Below are positions 1 through 7,091 of a stretch of DNA of 64,000 nt, in pieces. How positions within the stretch are numbered: the first letter of the stretch is position 1; each line of letters begins with the position of its first letter. This DNA comes from Corallococcus coralloides DSM 2259. Its GTDB lineage: Bacteria; Myxococcota; Myxococcia; Myxococcales; Myxococcaceae. The position numbers and the translations under genes were made by a program. The DNA lies in the NCBI RefSeq assembly GCF_000255295.1, contig NC_017030.1:9398328-9462327 (forward strand), given 5' to 3'. Under the pieces are notes generated by a model, which searched no databases, was not told where the DNA came from, and saw only the letters and a program-made list of their open reading frames with translations.

Positions 1-834
1 GCCCCACACCATGCGCTTGCGCGCGAGCGCCCGGTCCTCCGCGAAGAACTTCTGGAACAGGTCCCGGTAGCGCCCCAGCACCAGCGGCCCCAACCCGAAG
101 AGCTTCACCTCCTTCACGGTGCTGTCCCGCGTGAGGATCCACTCCAGGTAGTTGAGCTTGCGGCCCTCCGGCGCGCGCCACGAGTACAGCCGGAAGCCCT
201 CCGCCGCCAGCCGCGCCTCCGCGATGAACGCGGGGATGGACGCGGCGAGCAGCACCACCACGCTCCACGGCGACAGCGCCACGAGCAGCACCGCGTAGGT
301 GGACAGGGTGATGACGTTGCGCACGATGCTGAACGCCTGCATCACCAGCGACAGCGGGCGCGCGTTCGCCTCCCGCCGCGCGTTCTGCATCTTGTCGTAG
401 GTGTCCGAGTCCTCGAAGTGCTTCAGCTCCAGGTCCAGCGCCTTCTGGAGGATGCGCTCATTGAGCAGGTTGCCCAGGTGCGCGCGCAGGAGGTCCTTCG
501 TGAGCGTGAGCCCACGTTCCACCACCGCGGAGGCCACCATCAGCGCGAACTCCGTGGCCACGAGCCCCAGCACGCGCGAGTTCGCCGCCGCGTCGCCCTT
601 CGCCGCGGCCACCACCGTGTCGACGATGAGCTTGCCCACCCACGCGATGCCCGCCGGCAGCACCGCCGCCACCAGCGTGAGCACGCCCAGCACCACCGCG
701 CCCCGGGGGCTCGCCCGCCAGAAGAGGTGGAAGGTGCCCGGCAGCTGCTTGAAGAGGACGCCCGCGTTCTTCAGACGGGCCCGGAGCGAAGGCGGCGGTG
801 TCGGCAGGGGACGTGACAAGGTGCCGCCCCTCAT
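1..834 (-). CDS. ABC transporter, membrane-domain N-terminal part (partial)
   Basis: This is the first 278 codons of a gene that runs off the left edge of the window. The ATG at 834 opens a frame that stays open to base 1, translating as a short basic leader, then hydrophobic segments (GAVVLGVLTLVAAVLPAGIA; ALMVASAVVERGLTL) and a soluble stretch (ILQKALDLELKHFEDSDTYD). That last pattern is typical of the transmembrane domain of exporter-type ABC half-transporters, which carry their ATPase domain C-terminally. The Walker motifs would lie outside the window, so the ATP-binding half is inferred and the substrate is unknown. The start codon is the least certain point because no strong Shine-Dalgarno sequence is visible. 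Confidence 0.75.
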   Translation of the reverse strand, partial: MRGGTLSRPLPTPPPSLRARLKNAGVLFKQLPGTFHLFWRASPRGAVVLGVLTLVAAVLPAGIAWVGKLIVDTVVAAAKGDAAANSRVLGLVATEFALMVASAVVERGLTLTKDLLRAHLGNLLNERILQKALDLELKHFEDSDTYDKMQNARREANARPLSLVMQAFSIVRNVITLSTYAVLLVALSPWSVVVLLAASIPAFIAEARLAAEGFRLYSWRAPEGRKLNYLEWILTRDSTVKEVKLFGLGPLVLGRYRDLFQKFFAEDRALARKRMVWG

Positions 835-871
835 AACGCTTCGACACGCGCCGCGCTGGACTTCCCTGCTT

Positions 872-1822
872 TCAGGAAGCCGGTGCGCCCCCGCCGTCCG
901 GCAGGGTGGCGGGCGGGGCGGCGTGCCGCGAGATGAGCACGTCACAGCGCGAGTGCCGCAGCACGCCTTCCGTCAGCGCGGTGGGAGGATTCGCGGAGGA
1001 CATGCCCAGCGTGAGCAGGTCCGAGTCGCACTCCCGGGCCTCCGCGAGGATGCACTCGCAGGGGTTTCCGAAGCGCAGGCGGATCTCCATCACCCGGCCC
1101 GTCTCCCGGTAGGGTGCCAGGAAGCGCACGAGCGCCCTTCGCGCCGCGTCCTCTCGCTCCTGCCGCAGCCGCAGCTGCTCCGCGAGGGGTGCACTCTCGT
1201 CCTCGCGCAGTTCCACCACGTGCAGCACCTCGATGGGGGTCGAGACCGGACACAGGCGCATCGTCAGCTCCAGCCCCCGGCGGGACTCCCGCGAGAAGTT
1301 CACCGCGACGAGAGGCCGGTGGTAGACGCGGCCCGGGTGCGGCATCACCACCAGCACGGACGCGTCCACCTCCCGCACCAGCCGCATCACCAGGGCGTCG
1401 TCCGGCAGCGGCTTCGCCGGTTGGGGCAGGTGCGGCCGGCCCACCACCAGCACCTCCACACCCTGGTCCTTCGCCAGCTCCGCCGCCTCGTGCGGCGCGT
1501 CACCGGTGCGCAGCTCCTCGCGCACGTCCACGTCCGGCCGCTGCCGCAGCCGCTTCGCCGCGGACGTCACCGACCGGCGCAGGCACTGCTCGCCGCCCAC
1601 CGCCCCATCCGGGCCGGTATGGCCATCCACTGGCGGGCTCACATGCAGCACGCTGAAGGCCGCCCCGTGCGCGAGCGGAAGCCGCAGCGCGCGCGCCAGC
1701 GCGAACTCGGACTGCAGGGAGAAGTCCAACCCCACGGCCACCCGCCGCAGCCCCCGCTGGGCGCGGAGGAGGCCGTCGGGCAGCAGGGGCTGACTCCTTC
1801 TGGAAGATACGTTTGGCCTCAT
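872..1822 (-). CDS. Tandem universal stress protein (Usp)
   Basis: The protein has two UspA-like domains. Domain 1 begins with RRVAVGLDFS and ends with EVLVVGRP and ASVLVVMPHP. Domain 2 begins with RPLVAVNFSRES and ends with LLTLGMSS and CDVLISRH. Two Usp domains in about 315 residues is the usual tandem form. These cytosolic proteins take part in stress survival; some bind ATP, but the Gly-rich ATP loop (GxxGxxxxxxxxxG[S/T]) is degenerate in both halves here. I chose the start at 1822 because GGAAGGGAG sits just upstream; an in-frame ATG at 1855 lacks such a site. It stands alone, on the same strand as the ABC gene after it. Confidence 0.85.
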   Translation of the reverse strand: MRPNVSSRRSQPLLPDGLLRAQRGLRRVAVGLDFSLQSEFALARALRLPLAHGAAFSVLHVSPPVDGHTGPDGAVGGEQCLRRSVTSAAKRLRQRPDVDVREELRTGDAPHEAAELAKDQGVEVLVVGRPHLPQPAKPLPDDALVMRLVREVDASVLVVMPHPGRVYHRPLVAVNFSRESRRGLELTMRLCPVSTPIEVLHVVELREDESAPLAEQLRLRQEREDAARRALVRFLAPYRETGRVMEIRLRFGNPCECILAEARECDSDLLTLGMSSANPPTALTEGVLRHSRCDVLISRHAAPPATLPDGGGAPAS

Positions 1823-2269
1823 CTCGACTCCCTTCCACCTCACCGCTGGACGCACCGCGCGGAAGGGCTTGCCGCCCCACGCGGGCCCTCATCGACATAC
1901 ATTCAGCCCCGTCGGTGGATGTGCCACCCGTCTTCTGCGGGGACGCTGCGTCCGCAGCCGGGCGGCGGTGCACGCGAGCGGCGTGGCCCGGCGGGACGCT
2001 CTGGCGGGGGCAGGCGGACAGGCCTTCCATCCTCTGGACGCCGCCCTGTTTCTGTAACGTTTTCAGGGGGCCGCACCGCTTCGTTCAAGGACTCCAGGGC
2101 AGGCGTGCGTTCAGGGCCGCCATTTCAACGGTTTGAGACGTTCACCGCAGGACCTTGGGGAGAGCGGGCGTTTTCAGAGGCTCGGCCAGCCCTTTGCAGA
2201 GACCTCTGCCCGGCCTCTCACGAGGCCATGGGCGGCGGGTCGGACGGCAGGACGCAAGGGAGCGGGAAC
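1823..2269. other. Intergenic region without a recognised gene
   Basis: This gap lies between two genes reading away from each other (Usp leftward, small ORF rightward), so it should hold both promoters. ORFs that cross it lack the codon bias of the neighbours. I see no tRNA, repeat or clear promoter consensus. Confidence 0.5.
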
Positions 2270-2431
2270 ATGCGAGGGGTCATCACCGGACGTGAGGTGG
2301 TTGCCAACCTGGGACTCATCTACCGGGAGTTCGGAACAGCCTGTGTGTTGCGCTGTCTCTGGGTGATGCTCAGCGGGAAGTCCACCACCTTCCTGGAGGT
2401 GGCGTGTCCCTGCGAGAAGATGCGGCAGTGA
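2270..2431 (+). CDS. Small hypothetical protein, 53 aa
   Basis: A short ORF starts at ATG 2270, preceded by AAGGGAGCGGGAAC, a good ribosome binding site with suitable spacing. The product begins MRGVITGREVVANLGLIYRE, has a hydrophobic middle (ACVLRCLWVMLSG) and ends with two cysteines in ACPCEKMRQ. The longer upstream frame is Arg/Pro-rich shadow sequence, so only this segment looks coding. I do not recognise the family. The central stretch could associate with membrane, but it is short. It converges on csbD, and the strong hairpin at 2454-2488 lies just past its stop, so it could end transcripts from both sides. The call rests on the ribosome binding site and on amino-acid composition. Confidence 0.5.
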   Translation: MRGVITGREVVANLGLIYREFGTACVLRCLWVMLSGKSTTFLEVACPCEKMRQ

Positions 2432-2453
2432 GCACGCACCGCGGAAAGACGGC

Positions 2454-2488
2454 TCGGGCCGCGGGAAGCGCTGGCTTCCGCGGCCCGA
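2454..2488 (-). terminator. Hairpin between csbD and the 53-aa ORF
   Basis: The left arm 2454-2469 (TCGGGCCGCGGGAAGC) pairs with 2474-2488 with one bulged base, giving a GC-rich stem of about 15 bp and a 4-base loop. It lies 31 bp past the csbD stop and 22 bp past the stop of the 53-aa ORF. There is no long T tract, so it may stop transcription bidirectionally or protect 3' ends rather than act as a classic intrinsic terminator. Confidence 0.6.
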
Positions 2489-2519
2489 ACAGTTTCAACG
2501 GCGATGCGGTGAGGCGTCG

Positions 2520-2729
2520 CTAGCGCTGATAGGGGTCGGCGTCACCGCGGCGCACTTCCTCGCGCTCGTCGGTCTTGTCCTTGATGGCGTGCTTCACGTC
2601 CTCGACCACGCCCTTGACCTTGCCCTTGAGCGTGTCCGCCTTGCCTTCGGCTTCCAGCGAACGGTCGCCGGTCGCAACGCCCACGGTTTCCTTCACCTTG
2701 CCCTTGGCCTTGTCAGTCCACTCGCCCAT
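2520..2729 (-). CDS. csbD: CsbD-family stress-response protein
   Basis: A 69-residue, highly charged protein with the CsbD signature: MGEWTDKAKGKVKETVG at the N-terminus, then SLEAEGKADTLKGKVKGV and a Lys/Asp-rich tail. CsbD-like proteins are small, hydrophilic and usually induced by general stress; their biochemical role is not settled. The start at 2729 is well supported by AGGAGG six bases upstream. It is a single gene, divergent from the methyl-accepting protein at 3031, and is followed by a strong hairpin. Family membership is clear from the sequence pattern. Confidence 0.92.
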   Translation of the reverse strand: MGEWTDKAKGKVKETVGVATGDRSLEAEGKADTLKGKVKGVVEDVKHAIKDKTDEREEVRRGDADPYQR

Positions 2730-2757
2730 GGCGTCCTCCTGACGTCGGTGTGTGAAT

Positions 2758-2774
2758 CGTTGTGGAGGACAACG
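2758..2774. promoter_or_regulatory. Inverted repeat in the csbD/MCP divergent region
   Basis: CGTTGT-GGAGG-ACAACG is a perfect 6-bp inverted repeat about 29 bp upstream of the csbD start. It could be an operator or a leader hairpin. The rest of the 300-bp gap (2730-3030) shows no recognisable gene or consensus promoter. Confidence 0.3.
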
Positions 2775-3030
2775 TGCTCACGTCACGGGCGCGCGGCAGG
2801 TGACGGTGGCTCGTCCGCCCGGCCGCCCTGCTCGGGCCGGGACAGGCCGGAATGTCAGGCAATGGACAGTGCGCGGCGCGCGATGAAACGACACGCGCCC
2901 TGCCCTCCCTACCCCTTGCGTCCCTGTTATCCACGGAGACCCGGGAGCCTGGATGGCAAGACGAAGACGTTGCATTGACGCATCCGCACTTCGCCCTCAG
3001 GCTTAGCCGTTCAACCGGATCCGTCACCCG

Positions 3031-4815
3031 ATGACACAGCCATCGCCCCCTTCGACCCAGGCGCTGCTCTTCAAGCTGCTCTTGCTGCGCACGCTGGTCG
3101 TCACGGTGGCGGTGGCGCCGGCCATCTACGTCGACATGCAGCTGCTGGACGTGGACGCGAGCCACGCGGGGTTCGTGCTGGGCGTCGTCACGCCCATCGT
3201 CATTGGCGGGCTGGCGTTGGTGGTGCCCATCGGGGCGGTGGGCGCGCTGTTGCGGCACGCGGTGGAGGCGAAGGCGAGCCCCGCGGAGCGGCTGGGGCGG
3301 CTGTTGCGGCTGCCGGGCGTGCTCACGTTCGTGGAGGCGCAGGCGGGCTGGTTCCTGGGCGGCATCTTCTTCAATGGCGCCATTGGTCTGGCGCTGGACC
3401 GGCCGCCGCGCGTCATCCTGGTGGGCGTGGCGGTGGCGATGAGCGCGGGGCTCTTCAGCGCGCCCATCATGTACATGCTCTACGAGAAGGCGCTGGCGGC
3501 GGTGACGCTGGAGGCGTTCCGCCGCGCGCCGCATGAGCGCCCCGCTGGCGAAGGGCTGTTCCTGCCAAGGCAGAGCTGGTTCCTGCCGGCCATCGTCGTG
3601 TCCGCGCTGCTGATTACGTGCATCACGAGCATCGCCACGTTGCAGCTGCGGCTGGAGAAGAACCTGTCGTCGCTGGCGGACGACCTGGAGCTGTCGGGCC
3701 AGTACCGGGGCGCGGCGCGGGTGCGCGCGCGCATCGAACCGTTGCAGCGCGACCTGACGCTGCCGGTGGCGTTCCTGGGCGGGTTCGCGGCGCTGGGAGC
3801 TATCCTCACGGCGGCGTGGGCGGCGCGCCGGCTGGCGCAGGGGGCGAGGGCGGTGGGGGCGTCGCTGGACGCGCTGGTGGAGGGCCGCGCGGCGCCACCG
3901 CAGTGGGTGTCCACGGATGAGTTGGGCGACCTGTCCGCGCGCACGTGGCTGCTCTATGAACAGTTGCAGGAGCTGCCCCGGGCGCTGAGCTCGTCCGCGG
4001 GGCACCTGGCGAAGGCGGGCACGCGGCTGACGGAGGCGAGCGACCAGCAGAACCGCACGCTGTCGCGGCAGGCGTCGGCCATCCACCAGGCGCGCACGAC
4101 GGCGCAGGAGATCCAGCAGATGTCGAAGCTGGCGGCGAGCCGTGCGGGGAGCGTCCTGCAGGTGGCGGAGCGCGCCGCGGCGATGGGCAAGCTGGGCGAG
4201 GAGTCGCTGGCGGGCACGGAGCAGGGGCTCGACGACATCCGGGGCCTGACGCACGGCCTGAATCAGCAGGTGGTGGACCTGGGCACGCGCGCCCGCGAGG
4301 TGGGCCGGGTGTCGGAGGTGGTGAAGTCGCTGGCGGACCAGTCGCACATGCTGGCCATCAACGCGGCCATCGAGGCGAGCCGCGCGGGCGAGCAGGGCCG
4401 GGGCTTCGCGGTGGTGGCGCGGCAGATGCGCGAGCTGGCGGACCAGTCCATCAAGGCGACGGGCCAGGTGCGCGGGCTGCTGGAGGGCATGGAGACCGCG
4501 ACGGGTGAGGCCGTGGCCACCGCGGACAAGAGCTCCGCGGGCGTGGAGGCGGCGCTGGTGCCGCTGCGCAAGAGCGGCGAGCGGCTGCGGGAACTCATCA
4601 AGCTGACGCACGAGTCCGCGGCGGCGGTGCGGCAGATTGCCGAAGCGGTGGCGCAGCAGCACGCGGGCGTGGATCAGCTGTTCAGCGCGGTGAGTGAGAT
4701 GGACGAGCTGATGGCCGCGACGCTGCGGCAGCTGGGCACCACGCAGGAAGCGGCGACCGCGGTGGCCCAGGCGACGGGGCAGGTGTCGGAGCTGGCGGAG
4801 CGGTACGTGTCCTGA
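3031..4815 (+). CDS. Methyl-accepting chemotaxis protein with multi-TM sensor region
   Basis: A 594-residue receptor. Residues 1-270 hold about six hydrophobic segments (for example VVTVAVAPAIYV, WFLPAIVVSALLI, AFLGGFAALGAIL) with little periplasmic sequence, so it probably senses within the membrane or near its surface. A HAMP-like stretch and a long coiled coil follow. The signalling tip is clear: [21 protein letters not shown] near residues 438-458, the conserved turn that binds CheA and CheW. It is an orphan, since no CheA or CheW gene adjoins it, so it may feed a distant array or one of the two clusters in this window. Ligand unknown. The start ATG at 3031 lacks a strong ribosome binding site. 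Confidence 0.9.
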   Translation: MTQPSPPSTQALLFKLLLLRTLVVTVAVAPAIYVDMQLLDVDASHAGFVLGVVTPIVIGGLALVVPIGAVGALLRHAVEAKASPAERLGRLLRLPGVLTFVEAQAGWFLGGIFFNGAIGLALDRPPRVILVGVAVAMSAGLFSAPIMYMLYEKALAAVTLEAFRRAPHERPAGEGLFLPRQSWFLPAIVVSALLITCITSIATLQLRLEKNLSSLADDLELSGQYRGAARVRARIEPLQRDLTLPVAFLGGFAALGAILTAAWAARRLAQGARAVGASLDALVEGRAAPPQWVSTDELGDLSARTWLLYEQLQELPRALSSSAGHLAKAGTRLTEASDQQNRTLSRQASAIHQARTTAQEIQQMSKLAASRAGSVLQVAERAAAMGKLGEESLAGTEQGLDDIRGLTHGLNQQVVDLGTRAREVGRVSEVVKSLADQSHMLAINAAIEASRAGEQGRGFAVVARQMRELADQSIKATGQVRGLLEGMETATGEAVATADKSSAGVEAALVPLRKSGERLRELIKLTHESAAAVRQIAEAVAQQHAGVDQLFSAVSEMDELMAATLRQLGTTQEAATAVAQATGQVSELAERYVS

Positions 4816-4881
4816 GCGGTGCGGCGGTTGGGGTGCGGACCGCCGTGGGCTGGCCCTACCTGGGTCTGGTAGAAGGCCGCC

Positions 4882-5922
4882 ATGCTGACCTCCATCACGG
4901 TCGAGAACTTCCGAGGCATCGAGCGGCTCCACGTCGAGGGACTGGGACGTGTGAACCTCATCATCGGGAGAAACGACAGCGGGAAGACGGCGCTGATGGA
5001 GGCAATGCAGATAGCCCGTCAGCCTTTCGACGCCGCCCGGTTTGTATCGATCCGGCAAAGACAAAGAGATCCGGAAGCCGACCCCAAGGACTTTGACGAG
5101 TTCTGGGCACCTGTCTTCTGGCGGATGGATGCACAGAGAGGTGCTCGGATTCACGGCACTTCCACGAAAATGGCTCCAGTTTCCTTGTCTTTGAAGAAGG
5201 CCCCATCCGGTTCCCCGCTCCCTCGGGGAAGCATGGGTGCGGAGCCTGCCCCCTTCGACACCTGGGCGTTGATCTGCGAGGGCGAACAAGACAACCAGCA
5301 TGCCACCTTGATCACCTATGGAGGTGACCAGGGGGTCCGCTTGCCTCGGTACCTGAGCAGAGAAAACATTCTCTGGTGTTCTCCCAGTCCACGAATCTCA
5401 TCCAGCGATATCAAGGAGTTTTCGAAGCTCAAGCAGCAAGGAAAGGATGAGCTCATCATCGAGCTCCTTCAAGGCGTGAACGACCAAGTCTCCGGGATCG
5501 AGCTGCTTGCGCCAACCGGCAGCCGCATCGCCATCTTTGTTCGACTTAAACGCGAGGGTCTGGTTCCTCTCCTCATGCTCGGAGAGGGAATGAAACGCTA
5601 TTTTGAGTTCGCGCTTTCCCTTGCGGCAACCGACGGTACGCCCATCTACATTGACGAAATCGAGAACGGGCTTCACCACAGCATTCTAGAATCCCTGTGG
5701 ACCTGGCTCGCACGGATATCCGGCGAACAGAACGTCCAGGTCTTCGCGACAACGCATTCTGAGGAATGCGTCCAAGCCGCGTCGCGCGCATTCAAGCTAC
5801 AGGGCGACGAAGGGCTTCGCGTGATCCGGCTCGACAAGCAAGAGCATGAAACCAAGGCCGTCGTTTACGACCGTGACCTTGTCGAAGCAGCGGAGCGGAT
5901 GGGAGTGGAGATCCGCGGATGA
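4882..5922 (+). CDS. OLD/AAA-type ATPase, candidate anti-phage gene 1
   Basis: A 346-residue protein beginning MLTSITVENFRGIERLHVEG, the classic start of RecF/OLD-type ATPases. Walker A is GRNDSGKT at residues 29-36. The C-terminal half carries a signature-like stretch (LLMLGEGMKRYF), Walker B (PIYIDEIENGLHH) and a final switch (VFATTHSEECVQA). The protein ends after the ATPase, so it has no fused nuclease, unlike GajA or full OLD proteins. The next gene overlaps it by 4 bp (ATGA) and encodes a TOPRIM-like protein, giving the layout of two-gene defence systems such as PARIS. Codon use is less GC-rich than the neighbours, which suggests transfer. The start is supported by GAAGG upstream. The defence role is inferred. 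Confidence 0.85.
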   Translation: MLTSITVENFRGIERLHVEGLGRVNLIIGRNDSGKTALMEAMQIARQPFDAARFVSIRQRQRDPEADPKDFDEFWAPVFWRMDAQRGARIHGTSTKMAPVSLSLKKAPSGSPLPRGSMGAEPAPFDTWALICEGEQDNQHATLITYGGDQGVRLPRYLSRENILWCSPSPRISSSDIKEFSKLKQQGKDELIIELLQGVNDQVSGIELLAPTGSRIAIFVRLKREGLVPLLMLGEGMKRYFEFALSLAATDGTPIYIDEIENGLHHSILESLWTWLARISGEQNVQVFATTHSEECVQAASRAFKLQGDEGLRVIRLDKQEHETKAVVYDRDLVEAAERMGVEIRG

Positions 5923-6545
5923 GCCGTCCTCCCAAGTCTCCGCCTCCATTCCCCACGAAACCGTTCGGGCTGCTGCTCGTGGAAGGCGGTGACGAGCAGA
6001 AGCTCTGTGAGGCCATCGCGGGTCCCACCGTGTGGAGTGGACTCGTCTGCTGGAAGGCCAGTGGACGCGCGGACCTGCCGAATCTGGCGAAGCTCGCGAC
6101 CCTGGATCCCAGCTTCGGACATGCGCGCAGTGTCGGCGTCCTGCTCGACATGGAAGACGACTCAGAAGAAGCCCTTGCTCTCGTCCAGAAGATCCTCGCT
6201 GCGTTGAACGTCACCGCGCCTTTCGTGCACGGCACCTTCGTTCCAGGTGCCGCTCCCAAGGTGGGCGTCTTCGTCTCTCCGAATGGTGAGCAAACCGGTA
6301 GCATCGACGGACTCTGCAAACAGGCGGTGCGCGACCCAGCGCTGGCAACCTGCGTGGACACCCTCGTCGCCTGCGCAGGACGGCCGCACACGACCCAGGC
6401 GCGAGGCATGAAGGGCTGGCTTGATGCGTACCTCGCCATGCAGCCCGAGCCCCTCCGTCTGCACCAGGCGCTGAACGGCTCTGAAATCTTCGACCTGAAC
6501 CACGTGGCCTTCGACCCGCTCCGGGCCTTCCTCCAGGCTCTCTGA
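5919..6545 (+). CDS. TOPRIM-like DUF3226-type protein, candidate anti-phage gene 2
   Basis: A 208-residue protein with LLVEGGDEQKL near residues 18-28, which gives the TOPRIM glutamate (E22), and GVLLDMEDDSEE at about 73-84, which gives the DxD-type acidic cluster. This matches the DUF3226/OLD-TOPRIM pattern, a metal-dependent nuclease-like fold. It starts inside the stop codon of the ATPase, so the two are probably translated together. In PARIS the ATPase restrains a TOPRIM effector until a phage trigger frees it; a similar logic is plausible here but is inferred. Alternatives are a DNA-repair pair or an inactive relative. It is followed by an unrelated VOC gene with its own upstream hairpin. 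Confidence 0.75.
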   Translation: MSRPPKSPPPFPTKPFGLLLVEGGDEQKLCEAIAGPTVWSGLVCWKASGRADLPNLAKLATLDPSFGHARSVGVLLDMEDDSEEALALVQKILAALNVTAPFVHGTFVPGAAPKVGVFVSPNGEQTGSIDGLCKQAVRDPALATCVDTLVACAGRPHTTQARGMKGWLDAYLAMQPEPLRLHQALNGSEIFDLNHVAFDPLRAFLQAL

Positions 6546-6678
6546 CTTGCGCCCGGCGCTCAGGCCCCGTTAGCCTCCACCCCGGTCGAAAAACGGCGGA
6601 CCGGTTCGGTGAGCCCCGGTCACTTCCATGGTGGAAGCACTTGTCCGTCTCCTTCGGGATTCAGGACCCACGGCCCTT

Positions 6679-6700
6679 CGAAGGCATTCGTGTGCCTTCG
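6679..6700. promoter_or_regulatory. Inverted repeat in the leader of the VOC gene
   Basis: CGAAGGCA-TTCGTG-TGCCTTCG is a perfect 8-bp inverted repeat ending 11 bases before the VOC start codon. It could be an operator, or a hairpin that ends transcription from the ATPase/TOPRIM pair upstream. No T tract follows, so I favour an operator or leader structure. Confidence 0.35.
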
Positions 6701-6711
6701 CGAGGTCCACC

Positions 6712-7080
6712 ATGAAGCTGAATCACCTTGATCTGCAGGTCCCCGACGTCCAGGCCACCGCCCGCTTCTTCGTGCGCTACTGCGGCTTCACGTCGCACGC
6801 GAAGAACCATGACTCGCCCGCCATCGCCATGCTCGGCGGGACGGATGGCTTCGTGCTCATCCTCCAGCGCCGCAAGCGCGACTCCGACGTCTTCCCCGAG
6901 GACTTCCACCTCGGCTTCCTCCAGGACTCCGAGGCCCCCGTGCTCGCCTTCCATGAGCGCGTGAAGGCAGACGGCCTGGAGGTGTCCGACGTCATCCGCA
7001 ACAACCGGGGCACCCTCGTCTACTGCCGCGCCCCGGGCGGCATCCTCGTGGAGGTGAGCTGCCGCCCCGGCGCCGTCTGA
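6712..7080 (+). CDS. VOC (glyoxalase/bleomycin-resistance) family protein
   Basis: A 122-residue single-module protein: MKLNHLDLQVPDVQATARFF at the N-terminus, FVLILQRR in the middle and GTLVYCRAPGGILVEVSCR at the C-terminus, the paired beta-alpha-beta units of the vicinal oxygen chelate fold. H5 and the late glutamate (E117 in ILVEVS) are in positions usually used for metal. Members include glyoxalases, dioxygenases and antibiotic-binding proteins; nothing here separates these. I placed the start at 6712 (AGGT upstream) because the 28 residues before it in the same frame do not resemble the family. It converges on crtI, with a terminator inside the crtI 3' end. Confidence 0.85.
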   Translation: MKLNHLDLQVPDVQATARFFVRYCGFTSHAKNHDSPAIAMLGGTDGFVLILQRRKRDSDVFPEDFHLGFLQDSEAPVLAFHERVKADGLEVSDVIRNNRGTLVYCRAPGGILVEVSCRPGAV

Positions 7081-7091
7081 CGCGCGCCCCT

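Noticed and set aside
401-2431. 676-aa plus-strand frame across 401-2431
   Set aside because: It runs antisense to the ABC transporter and Usp genes and is Arg/Pro-rich. Only the last 53 codons have a start site and coding character.
2713-5301. 862-aa minus-strand frame
   Set aside because: It is opposite the MCP and part of the ATPase gene; His/Arg-rich shadow with no motif.
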